A stretch of 46,896 nucleotides of DNA from Phenylobacterium sp. (GCF_030680185.1 NZ_JAUXVZ010000037.1:1-46896); one strand, 5' to 3'; counted from the first letter of the stretch, positions 35,266 to 45,434 are shown. Numbers and translations are program-made. The notes: generated from the sequence alone by a model not told the origin.

Positions 35266-36504
35266 GTGGCGGAAGGCAAGCAGGCGGACGTCAGGCGACT
35301 GGCGAGCGAGGCCACCGGCCCGCTGAGCGGCGTGCGCATCCTGGACCTGACCAGCGTGGTGTTCGGCGCCTATGCGACCCAGATCCTCGGCGACCAGGGC
35401 GCCGACGTGATCAAGCTGGAGGACCCGGGCTCGGGCCGCGGGGACGGCGGCGACATCATGCGCTGGGCCGGCCATCCGCCAGAGGGCGCGCCCAAGGACC
35501 TCGGCCCCATCTTCCTGACCATCAACCGCAACAAGCGCTCCGTCCTGGCCGACCTGCGCGACACCGAGATGCGCCCGGCGCTGGAAGCCCTGATCGCCAG
35601 CTGCGACGTGTTTGCGGCGTCGGTCCGCTATGAGGGGCTCAAGCGCCTGGGCCTGGACTATGAGGCGGTGAAGAAGATCCGGCCCGACGTGATCTATGTC
35701 CATGCCGCGGGCTATGGCTCCGAAGGCCCCTATGCCGGGGAACCGGCCTATGATGATCTGATCCAGTCGGCCTCAGGCCTGGCCGACCTCCTGCCCCGCA
35801 CCGATGGCAATGAGACGCCGCGCATCCTGCCGACCCTGGTGGCCGACAAGGTCTCAGGGCTCTTCATGGCCCAGGCGATCACCGCGGCCCTGTTCCACAA
35901 GGCGCGCACCGGCGAGGGCCAGTTCGTCGAGGTGCCGATGCTGGAATGCGTCACCAGCTTCAACCTGGTGGAGAATCTCTATGACCACGCCTATGAGCCG
36001 CCGACGGGCCAGTGGTCCTATCAGCGGGTGACCAATCCCCATCGCAAGCCGTTCGCCACGAAGGACGGCTATATCGGCCTGCTGCCCTATACCGACAAAC
36101 AGTGGGACCAGTTCTTCGCCGTGGCCGGCTGGGCCGAGACGGTGGCCAAGGACCCGCGCTTTGCCGACTACGCCCAGCGGGCCAAACACACCCGCGAACT
36201 CTACGCCATGGTGGAAGAGGTCACCGCCACCAAGACCACCGACGAATGGCTGACCCTGCTCAAGGGCCTGTCGATCCCGGTGCAGAAGACCAACCGCTTC
36301 GAGGACCTGGAGGGCGATCCGCACCTGGAGGCCGTGGGCCTCTTCGAGCGTTACGACCACCCGCATCTCGGCCCCTACAAGGCCATCCGCCCGCCGGTGA
36401 AGTTCGAAAAGACGCCGGCCAACATCCGCCGCCACCCCCCGCGCCTGGGCGAACAGACCGAGGAAGTCTTCGCCGAGGTCCGCCAGCGATCTACGCCGGA
36501 GTAG
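35266..36504 (+). CDS. Family III CoA transferase (CaiB/BaiF)
   Basis: The 412-residue enzyme transfers CoA between carboxylic acids. The N-terminal motif is LSGVRILDLTSVVFGAYATQ and the catalytic Asp is D163 in PAYDDLIQSASGLADL. IKLEDPGSGRGD and FLTINRNKRSVLADL are also family features. The start is GTG 35266 with AGGGGAG at a good distance. It is divergent from the dehydrogenase/hydratase pair and belongs functionally to the same acyl-CoA pathway; it could activate the substrate without ATP as an alternative to the CoA ligase at 25767-27248. Confidence 0.93.
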   Translation: MAEGKQADVRRLASEATGPLSGVRILDLTSVVFGAYATQILGDQGADVIKLEDPGSGRGDGGDIMRWAGHPPEGAPKDLGPIFLTINRNKRSVLADLRDTEMRPALEALIASCDVFAASVRYEGLKRLGLDYEAVKKIRPDVIYVHAAGYGSEGPYAGEPAYDDLIQSASGLADLLPRTDGNETPRILPTLVADKVSGLFMAQAITAALFHKARTGEGQFVEVPMLECVTSFNLVENLYDHAYEPPTGQWSYQRVTNPHRKPFATKDGYIGLLPYTDKQWDQFFAVAGWAETVAKDPRFADYAQRAKHTRELYAMVEEVTATKTTDEWLTLLKGLSIPVQKTNRFEDLEGDPHLEAVGLFERYDHPHLGPYKAIRPPVKFEKTPANIRRHPPRLGEQTEEVFAEVRQRSTPE

Positions 36505-36508
36505 GCTC

Positions 36509-37060
36509 ATGCGGATCACCGTGGTGGGGACCACCGGCTCGGGCAAGACCACCCTGGCCGGACGGCTGGCGGGCGCGCTCGACCTGCCGCACTTCGAGCT
36601 CGACGCCATCAACTGGCAGCCGGGCTGGATTTCGCTGAACGACACCGATCAGCCGGAATTCATCCGCCGGATCGAGGCGGCCATCAGCCAGCCGGCCTGG
36701 GTGATGGCCGGCGGCTATTCCAATGTCCGCGACCGCATATGGAGCCGGGCCACCCATGTGATCTGGCTGGACTATTCGCGCCCGGTGGTGATGCGGCGCG
36801 TGATCTGGCGCTCGGTGATCCGCGCCATCGACCGCAAGGAGCTGTGGCCCGGCACGGGAAATCGCGAAAGCGCCGCCATGTGGTTCCGCCGAGATCATCC
36901 GATCCGCTGGGCCTGGGACACCTATCACCGACGCCAGCGGGAATTCACCGCCCGCATGGAAGATTCCCGCTTCGCCCACGCGCAGATCTTCCGCCTGACT
37001 CATCCCGATCAGGCCGAGCCCCTGGTGGCGGAGTTGGCCCAGGCTCGGACAGCCGCCTGA
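36509..37060 (+). CDS. Small P-loop kinase (FlaR/topology-modulation type)
   Basis: The 183-residue protein is of the adenylate-kinase-like group often annotated as DNA topology modulation protein FlaR. Walker A is VVGTTGSGKTTLAGRLA (5-21), then LPHFELDAINWQPGW. MAGGYSNVRDRIWSRATHVI and the RR-rich lid (RPVVMRRVIWRSVIR) follow. The true substrate is unknown. ATG 36509 lies 4 nt after the CoA transferase stop, so they may be co-transcribed, although no functional link is known. It converges with glnD; the stops are 3 nt apart. Confidence 0.88.
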   Translation: MRITVVGTTGSGKTTLAGRLAGALDLPHFELDAINWQPGWISLNDTDQPEFIRRIEAAISQPAWVMAGGYSNVRDRIWSRATHVIWLDYSRPVVMRRVIWRSVIRAIDRKELWPGTGNRESAAMWFRRDHPIRWAWDTYHRRQREFTARMEDSRFAHAQIFRLTHPDQAEPLVAELAQARTAA

Positions 37061-37063
37061 GCC

Positions 37064-39892
37064 TCAGCGCGCGACGCTGGCCCGGGCGCGTTGGAGGCGG
37101 GTGTTCTTGCGGATGCGGGCGGCGTCGCCCTCGTTCAGGGCGGCCATCAGGGCGGTCTTGAGCGGCGCGAGCGCCTTGGTCTGGGTCACCTTCCAGCCGG
37201 CGGCGTCGGTGACATAGAAGGCGTCCACCGCCCGCTCCCCATAGGAATCGATATGGGCCGAGGTGATGGAGAGGCCCGCGTCCGCCAGCGTATTGGCGAG
37301 CGCCGTCAGCAGGCCCGGCCGGTCGCGGCCCGAGGCCTCGACGATGGTGGCGCTTTCCGAGGCCTCGTTGTCGATCAGCACGGTGGACTTGATGGCGAAG
37401 GCCGCGGTGCGCGCCTCGCCCCCGCCCCGCGGCGGTTCGCCGGCCGGCGCCTCGCCGCGGGCCGCAGCCTCCAGGGCCTCGGCCAGGCGCGGCAGGGCGG
37501 CAGGGTTGTCGTGGCCGAAGGGCTGGCCGGTGATGTCCTGCAGGTAGAAGACGTCGAGCGCCTGGCCCTGGCGGGAGGTGAAGACCCGGGCGCCGAGCAC
37601 GCTGGCGCCGGAGACGGTGATGGCCCGGGTCAGGTCGGCGAACAGGCGGGTCCGGTCCTTGGCGGCGACCACCAGCTCGGCGGCGTTGAGGTCTTCGCGC
37701 ACATAGCCCATGGCTGCGGCGCCCTCGGCATGGGCCCGCTGGGAGACCGCCGCATGGATGGCGATCTCGTCCTGGCCGAAGCCCGTGAAATAGGCGTCCT
37801 CCATGGCCTCGCCCCAGGCCACGGCGGCGGGGTCGGCCTCCACCAGACGGGCGCGGATCTCGGCGGCGGCGAAGGCCTGGCGCTGGCGCACCACAGCCAC
37901 GGCGTCATTGGCCCGGCCGCCGCGGAACACGGCCGAGGCCGAGGCGTAGAGGTCGCGCAGCAGCTGGCCCTTCCAGCCGTTCCAGACGCCCGGCCCCACG
38001 GCGCGGATATCGGCCACGGTGAGCACCAGCAGGAGGCGCAGGCGCTCGGGGGTCTGCACCATGCGCACGAAGTCGGCGACGGTGCGGGGGTCGGAGATGT
38101 CGCGCTTCTGGGCGTAGTCGCTCATCTCCAGGTGATGCTCCACCAGCCAGGCGACCAGGTCGATGCGCGCCCGCGGCAGGCCCAGCCGCTCGCAGGCGGC
38201 GCGCGCGGCCCGGGCGCCGGCCTTTTCCTGACCGCCGGCCACGCCCCCCTTGCCGGTGTCGTGCAGCAGCATGGCCAGGAAGAGGACGTCCTTCTCCTGG
38301 ATCTGCGGCATCAGCGAGACGGCCAGCGGGTGCTCGTCGATCAGCCGGCCCGCGGCGATATCGGCGATGACGCCAATGGCCCGCAGGGTGTGCTCGTCCA
38401 CCGTATAGGAGTGGTACATGTTGAACTGCATCTGGGCGACGATGCGGCCAAACTCCGGGATGTAGCGCCCCAGCACCCCGGCCTCGGTCATCAGGGTCAG
38501 CGTCCGCTGCGGATCGCGCCCGCCGGCCAGGATATCCAGGAAGATCTTCGCCGCCTTGGGGTCGCGCCGCATCTTCGAGCTGATCAGACCGATCGATCGG
38601 GTCGCGGCGGTAAACGCGTCGGGATGCAGGTCCAGGTTCCGCCGGTCGGCGATCTGGAACAGCCGCAACAGGTTGAGCGGATCGGCCTCGAAGGTCTCCG
38701 GCCCCTCCACGTCCAGGCGCCCGCCCTCCTCGATGAAGCCCGCCACATCCAGCGGCTTGCGGGTGGTCTTGCGGCCGCTGCCGGGGAACAGGCGCGAAAT
38801 CCCGCGGGGCGCGGACTTGACCCGATCGGCCTCCAGCTTGGCGGCGAAGACGCGGGTCAGCGCGCCGACCTCCTTGGCGATCAGGAAATAGCGCCGCATG
38901 AAGCGCTCGACCGCCGGATTGTCGGCCCGGTCGCCATAGCCCATCCGCTGGGCGATCTCCGGCTGCAGGTCGAAGGTCAGGCGCTCTTCCGGGCGGCCGG
39001 TGGCGAAATGCAGGTGGGCGCGCACGGCCCACAGGAAATCGAAGGCCCGGATGAAGGCGCGGATCTCCCGGCCCTCGAACATCTCCAGCTGCGGCACCCC
39101 GTCCACCGGCTTGGACGGGTTCAGATATTCGGCGATCCAGAACAGGGTGTTGAGGTCGCGCAAGCCCCCCTTTCCGTCCTTGACGTTGGGCTCGACCATA
39201 TAGCGGCTGGCGCCGGCCCGAGCCTGGCGCTCATCGCGCTCCTTGAGCTTGGCGGCGACGAACTCCGCGCCGGTGCCCTTGACCACCTCGTTGCGGAACC
39301 GGGTGGTCAGCTCCTGGGCCAGGGCCTCGTCGCCGATCAGCCGCCTAGCCTCCAGGATCGAGGTGCGGATGGTGAAGTCTTCCCGGGCGAGCTTGACGCA
39401 CTCGTCCACCGTGCGCGAGGCGTGCCCCACCTTGAAGCCCAGATCCCACAGGGCATAGAGCATGAACTCGATCACGCTCTCCACATGGGCGGTCTGCTTG
39501 TAGGGCCTTAAGAAAAGCAGATCGAGGTCGGAGAAGGGCGCGAGCGTGCCCCGCCCATAGCCGCCGACCGCCATCACGCACAGGCGCTCGCCCTCGGTGG
39601 GATTGCGCGCCCGGATCATGTGGACGGTGGTGAAGTCATAGAGCGCCGTGACCACCTCGTCGGTGACCCCGGACAGCAGCCGCGCGGTCTCGATCCCGCC
39701 GGCCCCATTCTCCAGCCGCTCCTTGGCGATCATCCGGCCGCGAAACAGCGCCTGTTTCAGGATCTCCAGCGCGCGCCTGCGCTGCTCGGCCTCATCGCCG
39801 GCCGCATCCAGCGCCGCCGCCGACAACTGAGCGCGCAGCCGCACCCCATCGACGACATATTCCAGGCGGGTGGGTTTCAGGCGAGGGGGCAT
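37064..39892 (-). CDS. glnD: Protein-PII uridylyltransferase/uridylyl-removing enzyme
   Basis: GlnD senses glutamine and modifies PII. It has 942 residues. The nucleotidyltransferase motif is G110-G-Y-G-R-G with S121-D-L-D. The HD domain comes near 490-600 (YTVDEHTLRAIGV, LLHDTGKGGVAGG), followed by two ACT domains (about 730-800 and 845-920; LFADLTRAITVSGASVLGAR, DRPGLLTALANTLADAGLSI). ATG 39892 is supported by the N-terminal segment. All catalytic signatures are intact. It is next to a lower-G+C insertion that begins some tens of bases upstream of its start. Confidence 0.97.
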   Translation of the reverse strand: MPPRLKPTRLEYVVDGVRLRAQLSAAALDAAGDEAEQRRRALEILKQALFRGRMIAKERLENGAGGIETARLLSGVTDEVVTALYDFTTVHMIRARNPTEGERLCVMAVGGYGRGTLAPFSDLDLLFLRPYKQTAHVESVIEFMLYALWDLGFKVGHASRTVDECVKLAREDFTIRTSILEARRLIGDEALAQELTTRFRNEVVKGTGAEFVAAKLKERDERQARAGASRYMVEPNVKDGKGGLRDLNTLFWIAEYLNPSKPVDGVPQLEMFEGREIRAFIRAFDFLWAVRAHLHFATGRPEERLTFDLQPEIAQRMGYGDRADNPAVERFMRRYFLIAKEVGALTRVFAAKLEADRVKSAPRGISRLFPGSGRKTTRKPLDVAGFIEEGGRLDVEGPETFEADPLNLLRLFQIADRRNLDLHPDAFTAATRSIGLISSKMRRDPKAAKIFLDILAGGRDPQRTLTLMTEAGVLGRYIPEFGRIVAQMQFNMYHSYTVDEHTLRAIGVIADIAAGRLIDEHPLAVSLMPQIQEKDVLFLAMLLHDTGKGGVAGGQEKAGARAARAACERLGLPRARIDLVAWLVEHHLEMSDYAQKRDISDPRTVADFVRMVQTPERLRLLLVLTVADIRAVGPGVWNGWKGQLLRDLYASASAVFRGGRANDAVAVVRQRQAFAAAEIRARLVEADPAAVAWGEAMEDAYFTGFGQDEIAIHAAVSQRAHAEGAAAMGYVREDLNAAELVVAAKDRTRLFADLTRAITVSGASVLGARVFTSRQGQALDVFYLQDITGQPFGHDNPAALPRLAEALEAAARGEAPAGEPPRGGGEARTAAFAIKSTVLIDNEASESATIVEASGRDRPGLLTALANTLADAGLSITSAHIDSYGERAVDAFYVTDAAGWKVTQTKALAPLKTALMAALNEGDAARIRKNTRLQRARASVAR

Positions 39893-40180
39893 GGGCTCTG
39901 GGGGCTGTGGCGACGCAGGTACAGCATATAGGGGATCAGCCCTGGCGCGTCAGGTCGAGGGTTTGGGGGCAACGTGAGGGACGATGGCTATCGTCGAGGA
40001 TCGGGCGAGGCCAGCCTTCTACCTGCCAAAACATTTCTGCTCTCGACTCTGACCGTGCCCGACTGCCGTGTGACGACCGTGGGAAACAAACGCCTGGGTC
40101 ACAGCTTCTTTCTCATAGACAAGCCGAGCTAAAGGCTCACCTATGGGCGCGTCAGCGCGACCAATTATGAAGAGTTTCAA
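39893..40180. other. Intergenic region with left edge of the low-G+C insertion
   Basis: The 288 bases between glnD and the HEPN-motif gene hold no supportable gene. Base composition changes from very G/C-rich to mixed at about 39950-40000. No terminal repeats, integrase gene or tRNA were seen. Confidence 0.4.
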
Positions 40181-41623
40181 TTGACGCGAATAATCCTTGC
40201 GACACCTGTGGTGCTATTGACAGCTCTCACGGTTGTCGAGTTCCGCATTGAGCAGTTGCCGGTGCCTGACGGACAGTATCAGCTAGAGGTTCAGGTGGAG
40301 CGGATGGGGCTTATCCGCAATACGCTCGCGGCGGCTCGATGGGGAGCGGCACAAGTAGAGGCAGGCGTCCTTCAACACGTTCAAGAATTGATGGGCTCTG
40401 CTGAAACCGGCATTCACTTTTTACGTGTGCGTTTAAGGGCCATTTCCGGGGAGGAGGAGGAGGAGGCGCCCGTGCTTGCCGGCGCAGAGGCTGTTTTCCG
40501 TGTGTCCAGCCACCTGCTAATAGGCCCAGTAACCCAGGCTGAGGTGGTTCGCGCGGAGCGGGCGCGCAACAACGCGATTCAGGCGGAGCTCGCCACTCCA
40601 GTGTCTGGAGGGCGAGGCAATCTATTTTCCGTTTATGTCTTCTGCGCAGCAACGCTGATCCACGGCGAGCACCACTTTGCAGGATTCACTATCTACCCGC
40701 TGCAGAACGCGCTTACTGAGGAAGCGCTGCGGAATGCAATGAACGCATTCACTATGCAGCAGATTGGCATTGAGGTGATGCCTGATGCCGGTCTCTCAGC
40801 TAACTTTAAACAAAGTAGCCCTGCATATGTTATCGCGTACCATCGAGTGCGGGCCACCTCGCACGACGACGCCTTGATATTCGCGCAGCAACACGCCGAC
40901 CACGTCAACGACGTCCTTGGCGTTGAACGCGGCCAGAAGGCGTCTGTGTTCGGCGTCTTATCGATGCGACTGGGCCGAGATGATGATATTCGGGTGGGCT
41001 ACTACTATCCCGGATATAGGGGCAACAAAATCCCGCCAATGTTCAGTGGCGATATTGAGAACTACATCGAAAGGACACTGCCTAGATTACAAAATTCTGC
41101 CTGGGCGCGTCTCTTGTTTAGTAACTTTGCAGATGCGACTTCTGAGTTTGATCCGGGGATTCAACACCTGCGTTACTGGAGTCTTATGGAGCTCATCGCG
41201 AAGAAGCACATCATATCCGAAACTACACAGATTTTTTACCCCGATGGATCTCCAATATTGAGCGCAAAGGGAAAGCCGGTACTAACAAGGGGCGCTCAAG
41301 CTAAAGTATATGCACACCTGATATCTCTTGGTACATTTCAGAGTTCCGAAGGCGATCAAAATGGAACCGTGCATTTCGAGGGCGCTCAGCCTGTCAATGC
41401 GCCACCGGGCGAGGAGGTCATCCGTTTGTGGGAGGACCTCGGGGCTATGTACGCAATCCGAAACTCCGTTGCCCACACCGGCGAATACACACCGGATGCA
41501 ACAGCGGCACCAAACAGCGACTCGGGTCGAGCCGCAAGATTCTACCAGTCCGGCTCGCTAATGCAGCGCTTTAGGGATCGTGTGCGCATAGCCCTCTCTC
41601 ATGAGTTGGCGGCTATAACTTGA
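40181..41623 (+). CDS. Unknown protein with C-terminal HEPN-like R-x4-H motif
   Basis: The 480-residue protein has no family I recognise. The N-terminal 300 residues look like a mixed alpha/beta domain. After about 320 it becomes helical: IQHLRYWSLMELIAKKHIIS, then LWEDLGAMYAIRNSVAHTGEY with R427-N-S-V-A-H432, the motif of HEPN RNases and Apea-like HEPN proteins. The start is uncertain: TTG 40181 with a weak AAGAG site, or an internal GTG/ATG. Codon use and G+C differ from all other genes here, so it was probably acquired by transfer. Similar solitary HEPN proteins are often anti-phage or abortive-infection proteins; that role is inference. Confidence 0.65.
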   Translation: MTRIILATPVVLLTALTVVEFRIEQLPVPDGQYQLEVQVERMGLIRNTLAAARWGAAQVEAGVLQHVQELMGSAETGIHFLRVRLRAISGEEEEEAPVLAGAEAVFRVSSHLLIGPVTQAEVVRAERARNNAIQAELATPVSGGRGNLFSVYVFCAATLIHGEHHFAGFTIYPLQNALTEEALRNAMNAFTMQQIGIEVMPDAGLSANFKQSSPAYVIAYHRVRATSHDDALIFAQQHADHVNDVLGVERGQKASVFGVLSMRLGRDDDIRVGYYYPGYRGNKIPPMFSGDIENYIERTLPRLQNSAWARLLFSNFADATSEFDPGIQHLRYWSLMELIAKKHIISETTQIFYPDGSPILSAKGKPVLTRGAQAKVYAHLISLGTFQSSEGDQNGTVHFEGAQPVNAPPGEEVIRLWEDLGAMYAIRNSVAHTGEYTPDATAAPNSDSGRAARFYQSGSLMQRFRDRVRIALSHELAAIT

Positions 41624-41658
41624 TTTCATTGTTGAATACAGCGAACATTGTTCATGTA

Positions 41659-42450
41659 CTAATCATGGACTATATAACGTCTGCTCGTGCTGGCTTTTAT
41701 TCTCGTTAATACGTGATCCCCACACACCGAACACTCCGGATCAGCGCCAATCCGCACCGTCCGCGTCTCCGCGGCCAGGCCGTCATAGATCAGCAGCCGG
41801 CCCTCCAGCGCCTCGCCGGCCCCGGTGATGACCTTGATCGCTTCGAGCGCCATCATCGAGCCGATGACGCCGGCCAGCGCCCCGATGACGCCGACGGCGG
41901 CGCAGGTTTCGGCGTCGGGGGGGATGGCCGGGACCAGGCACTGGTAGCAGGGCTGGCCTTTGAACACGCCGACCTGGCCGGTCCAGCGGCCGATGGCGCC
42001 GGAGACCAGCGGCTTGCCGTGCGCCACGCAAGACGCGTTGACCGCAAACCGGGTGGCGAAGTCGTCGGTGCCGTCCAGCACCAGGTCGGCGCCGGCGATC
42101 AGGGGTCCGGCGTTGGCGCTATCGAGGGCCAGGCGGACGGGATTGACCTTCACATGCGGGTTGAGGGCGGAAAGCTCGGCGGCGGCGGCCTCGACCTTGG
42201 CGGTCCCTATGTCTGAGGGGCGATAGATCACCTGGCGCTGCAAGTTGGAGAGGTCGGCTTCGTCGGGGTCCACCAGGGTGATCTGGCCCACGCCAGCCGC
42301 GGCCAGATAGAGGCTGGCCGGGGCGCCCAGGCCCCCGGCGCCGACGATCAGCACATGGGCGGCCTTCAGCCTCTGCTGGCCCGGCCCGCCCACTTCGCGC
42401 AGCACCAGATGGCGGGCGTAGCGCTCGACCTCGGCGTCGGAAAATTCCAT
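41659..42450 (-). CDS. moeB: ThiF/MoeB/HesA-family E1-like adenylyltransferase
   Basis: The 263-residue E1-like enzyme adenylates the C-terminal glycine of a ubiquitin-like sulfur carrier (MoaD, ThiS). The ATP loop is [11 protein letters not shown] (36-46), followed by SNLQRQVIY; the zinc pairs are C168/C171 and C240/C243. The catalytic Cys183 sits in [12 protein letters not shown]. Beyond G244 the C-terminal 19 residues ([19 protein letters not shown]) are coded by A/T-richer DNA that belongs to the adjacent insertion, so the native end has been replaced. ATG 42450 is divergent from hslV. MoeB, ThiF or HesA cannot be told apart by sequence alone. Confidence 0.9.
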   Translation of the reverse strand: MEFSDAEVERYARHLVLREVGGPGQQRLKAAHVLIVGAGGLGAPASLYLAAAGVGQITLVDPDEADLSNLQRQVIYRPSDIGTAKVEAAAAELSALNPHVKVNPVRLALDSANAGPLIAGADLVLDGTDDFATRFAVNASCVAHGKPLVSGAIGRWTGQVGVFKGQPCYQCLVPAIPPDAETCAAVGVIGALAGVIGSMMALEAIKVITGAGEALEGRLLIYDGLAAETRTVRIGADPECSVCGDHVLTRIKASTSRRYIVHD

Positions 42451-42491
42451 GGCGCTTGACCTCACCTGCCCTGGTCGCCACATCCCGGCGG

Positions 42492-43043
42492 ATGTCGCAG
42501 ACTTCTTCCAACTTCCCCGACTGGCACGGCACGACCATCCTGGCGGTGCGCAAGGACGGCCAGACCGTCATCGCCGGCGACGGTCAGGTCTCCATGGGCC
42601 AGACCGTAGTTAAGGGCAACGCCCGCAAGGTCCGGACGCTCGCCGGCGGTCGCGTCCTGGCCGGTTTCGCCGGCGCCACGGCCGACGCCTTCACCCTGAT
42701 CGAGCGGCTCGAGACCAAGCTCGAACAGTATCCCGAGCACCTGGCGCGGGCCTGCGTGGACCTGGCCAAGGACTGGCGCACCGACCGCTATCTGCGCAAG
42801 CTCGAAGCGATGCTGCTGGTGGCCGATAAAGAGGCCATCTACACGGTCACCGGGGTCGGCGACGTGCTGGAGCCCGAGAGCGGCGTGGCGGCCATCGGCT
42901 CGGGCGGCAACTATGCGCTCGCTGCGGCCATGGCCCTGATGGACTCGCAGCTTTCGGCCGAAGAGGTGGCCCGCAAGGCCATGGGCATCGCCGCGCGCAT
43001 CTGCGTCTACACCAATGGCGAGCTGACGGTCGAAAGCCTCTAG
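42492..43043 (+). CDS. hslV: ATP-dependent protease HslVU, peptidase subunit
   Basis: The 183-residue threonine protease has its mature N-terminal nucleophile at Thr14 after a short propeptide ([14 protein letters not shown]). It shows [20 protein letters not shown] and the C-terminal [17 protein letters not shown]. It forms two stacked hexamers capped by HslU. ATG 42492 is 41 nt from the divergent moeB start, which leaves little space for the promoter. The hslU gene follows after 31 nt. Confidence 0.97.
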   Translation: MSQTSSNFPDWHGTTILAVRKDGQTVIAGDGQVSMGQTVVKGNARKVRTLAGGRVLAGFAGATADAFTLIERLETKLEQYPEHLARACVDLAKDWRTDRYLRKLEAMLLVADKEAIYTVTGVGDVLEPESGVAAIGSGGNYALAAAMALMDSQLSAEEVARKAMGIAARICVYTNGELTVESL

Positions 43044-43074
43044 AGGCGCCCGTCGGCTCAAACCCCGTGAACCC

Positions 43075-44379
43075 ATGACAGACTTCTCCCCCCGCGAGAT
43101 CGTTTCCGAACTCGACCGCTTCATCGTCGGCCAGAAGGACGCCAAGAAGGCCGTCGCCGTCGCCCTGCGCAACCGCTGGCGCCGCCGTCGGGTGCCCGAC
43201 GCCCTGCGCGACGAGGTGACGCCGAAGAACATCCTGATGATCGGCCCCACCGGCGTCGGCAAGACCGAGATCGCGCGGCGGCTCGCCCGCCTCGCCAATG
43301 CGCCGTTCCTGAAGGTCGAGGCCACCAAGTTCACCGAGGTCGGCTATGTCGGCCGCGACGTGGACCAGATCGTTCGCGACCTGGTGGAAAGCGCCATCGC
43401 CATGGTCCGCGACAAGCGCCGCGGCGCCGTCGCCGCCCGGGCCGAGGCGGCGGCCGAGGAGCGGCTGCTGGACGCGCTCACCGGCCCAGGCTCCACCGCG
43501 GCCCGCGAGAGCTTCCGCAAGAAGTTGCGGGCCGGCGAGCTGGACGACAAGGAGGTGGAGCTGACCCTGGCCGATTCCGGCGGCATGCCCCTGTTCGACG
43601 TGCCGGGCCAGCCGGGCGCCTCCATGGGGGTGATGAACATCTCCGACATCATGGGCAAGGCCTTCGGCCAGGGCCGCACCAAGACCCACAAGACCACGGT
43701 GGCCGGCGCCTGGGCGCCCTTGATCGCCGAGGAGAGCGACAAGCTGCTGGACCAGGAGGCCCTGACCCAGGAGGCCCTGCAACTGGCCGAGAACGAGGGC
43801 ATCGTCTTTCTCGATGAGATCGACAAGGTGGCCAGCCGCTCGGACCGGGCTGGCGCCGATGTCAGCCGCGAGGGCGTCCAGCGCGACCTGCTGCCGCTGA
43901 TCGAGGGGACGACGGTGGCCACCAAGTACGGGCCGGTGAAGACCGACCACATCCTGTTCATCGCCTCGGGCGCCTTCCATGTGGCCAAGCCCTCGGACCT
44001 GCTGCCCGAGCTGCAGGGCCGCCTGCCCATCCGGGTGGAGCTGAAGGCGCTGACGCGGGATGACATGCGCCGCATCCTGACCGAGCCCGAGGCCAATCTG
44101 ATCCGTCAGAACCAGGCGCTGCTGGCCACCGAAGGGGTGACGCTGACCTTCACCGAGGAGGCCATCGATGCGCTCGCTGACTCCGCGGTGGCCGTGAACG
44201 GCTCGCTGGAAAACATCGGCGCCCGTCGCCTGCAGACGGTGATGGAAAAGGTGCTGGAGGAGATCAGCTTCACCGCCGCCGACAAGGACGGCGAGACCCT
44301 GACCATCGACGCCGACTATGTCCGCCAGCGCCTAGGCGAGCTGACCGGCGACACCGACCTGTCCCGCTACATTCTCTAG
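43075..44379 (+). CDS. hslU: ATP-dependent protease HslVU, ATPase subunit
   Basis: The 434-residue AAA+ unfoldase has Walker A GPTGVGKT (57-64), Walker B FLDEIDK near 240, the I-domain at about 110-230 and the C-terminal SRYIL tail that docks into Hsl[17 protein letters not shown] is the family pore segment. It unfolds substrates such as misfolded proteins after heat shock. ATG 43075 follows hslV in one operon. Its stop TAG shares the CTAG tetramer with the stop of the convergent epmB gene. Confidence 0.97.
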   Translation: MTDFSPREIVSELDRFIVGQKDAKKAVAVALRNRWRRRRVPDALRDEVTPKNILMIGPTGVGKTEIARRLARLANAPFLKVEATKFTEVGYVGRDVDQIVRDLVESAIAMVRDKRRGAVAARAEAAAEERLLDALTGPGSTAARESFRKKLRAGELDDKEVELTLADSGGMPLFDVPGQPGASMGVMNISDIMGKAFGQGRTKTHKTTVAGAWAPLIAEESDKLLDQEALTQEALQLAENEGIVFLDEIDKVASRSDRAGADVSREGVQRDLLPLIEGTTVATKYGPVKTDHILFIASGAFHVAKPSDLLPELQGRLPIRVELKALTRDDMRRILTEPEANLIRQNQALLATEGVTLTFTEEAIDALADSAVAVNGSLENIGARRLQTVMEKVLEEISFTAADKDGETLTIDADYVRQRLGELTGDTDLSRYIL

Positions 44380-45434
44380 GCTTTGGGCGGATAGGGGTGG
44401 CGGACCCCTTGCGGGTCCTCGACCTCATAGCCGCCCTCGACGCCCTCGACATAGGCCGGGCCGATGGGCGACTTGCCATGGCCGCCGGGGATGTCGAGCA
44501 CATAGGTCGGCTGGCAGAGGCCCGAATAGTCGCCGCGCAGGGCCCGCATCAGGGCCTGGCCTTCAGCTATCGGCACGCGCAGGTGGCTGGTGCCGGGCGC
44601 CAGGTCCCCCTGGTGCAGGTAGTAGGGCTTGATGCGGGTCTCGACGAAGGCGCGCATCAGGGCGCCCAGCACCGCCACGTCGTCATTGACCCCGCGCAGC
44701 AGGACGCTCTGGCTGACCATGGCGATCCCGGCGTCGATCATCTTCGCGCAAGCCGCCCGGGCCTGCGGCGTCAGCTCATCGGGGTGGTTGGCGTGCAGGG
44801 CCACATAGACCGCCTTGCCCGGCGCACGTAAGGACGCCACCAGCTCGTCGGTCGTCGCGGCCGGATCGACCACCGGCAGGCGGGTGTGGAAGCGGACCAC
44901 CTTCACATGGTCGATTGAGCCGAGACCCGCTATCAGCTCGGCAAGCCGTCGCGGCGACAGCACCAGGGGATCGCCGCCGGTGACGATGACCTCCCAGATC
45001 TCTTCGTGCTCAGCCAGATAGGCCAGGGCCGCGGCCAGTTCGGCAGGGCTGAGCGCCCCCTCCCCGCCCGGTCCCACCATCTCGCGGCGGAAGCAGAAGC
45101 GGCAATAGACCGCGCAGACATGGGTGATCTTCAAGAGCGCCCGGTCGCCATAGCGGTGGACGATCCCCTTGACCGGCATATGGGCGTGATCGCCGATCGG
45201 GTCGGCGCGCTCGTCTGGCGTCGCGTCCAGCTCGGCGGGGTCCGGCAGATACTGGCGGGCGAGCCCCGGCCCGCCCTCGGCGATCTGCTGGGCGAGGTAA
45301 GGCGTGATCGCCACGGCGTAGCGGGCGGCGACGGCTTCCAGCGGCGCGATGTCGTCAGCCGCGACCAGCCCGGCCCCGGCCAGGGCCGCAGGCGTGCGCA
45401 GGGTCTTGGGCGCCGGGCTCGTCATCGGCGGCAT
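44376..45434 (-). CDS. epmB: EF-P (R)-beta-lysine pathway lysine 2,3-aminomutase
   Basis: The 352-residue radical-SAM enzyme of the KamA family has the cluster C107-x3-C111-x2-C114 ([18 protein letters not shown]). [18 protein letters not shown] is the PLP/SAM domain motif, and [18 protein letters not shown] lies further on. It converts alpha-lysine to (R)-beta-lysine for EF-P modification, as judged by its neighbours epmA and efp; a free lysine aminomutase would be longer. ATG 45434 or 45425 could be the start, both with weak ribosome-binding sites. It is downstream of epmA by 39 nt. Confidence 0.93.
   Translation of the reverse strand: MPPMTSPAPKTLRTPAALAGAGLVAADDIAPLEAVAARYAVAITPYLAQQIAEGGPGLARQYLPDPAELDATPDERADPIGDHAHMPVKGIVHRYGDRALLKITHVCAVYCRFCFRREMVGPGGEGALSPAELAAALAYLAEHEEIWEVIVTGGDPLVLSPRRLAELIAGLGSIDHVKVVRFHTRLPVVDPAATTDELVASLRAPGKAVYVALHANHPDELTPQARAACAKMIDAGIAMVSQSVLLRGVNDDVAVLGALMRAFVETRIKPYYLHQGDLAPGTSHLRVPIAEGQALMRALRGDYSGLCQPTYVLDIPGGHGKSPIGPAYVEGVEGGYEVEDPQGVRHPYPPKA

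Noticed and set aside
39893..40180. A tRNA or attachment site at the left edge of the low-G+C insertion
   Set aside because: No cloverleaf, direct repeat matching the right junction, or integrase gene could be found by eye.
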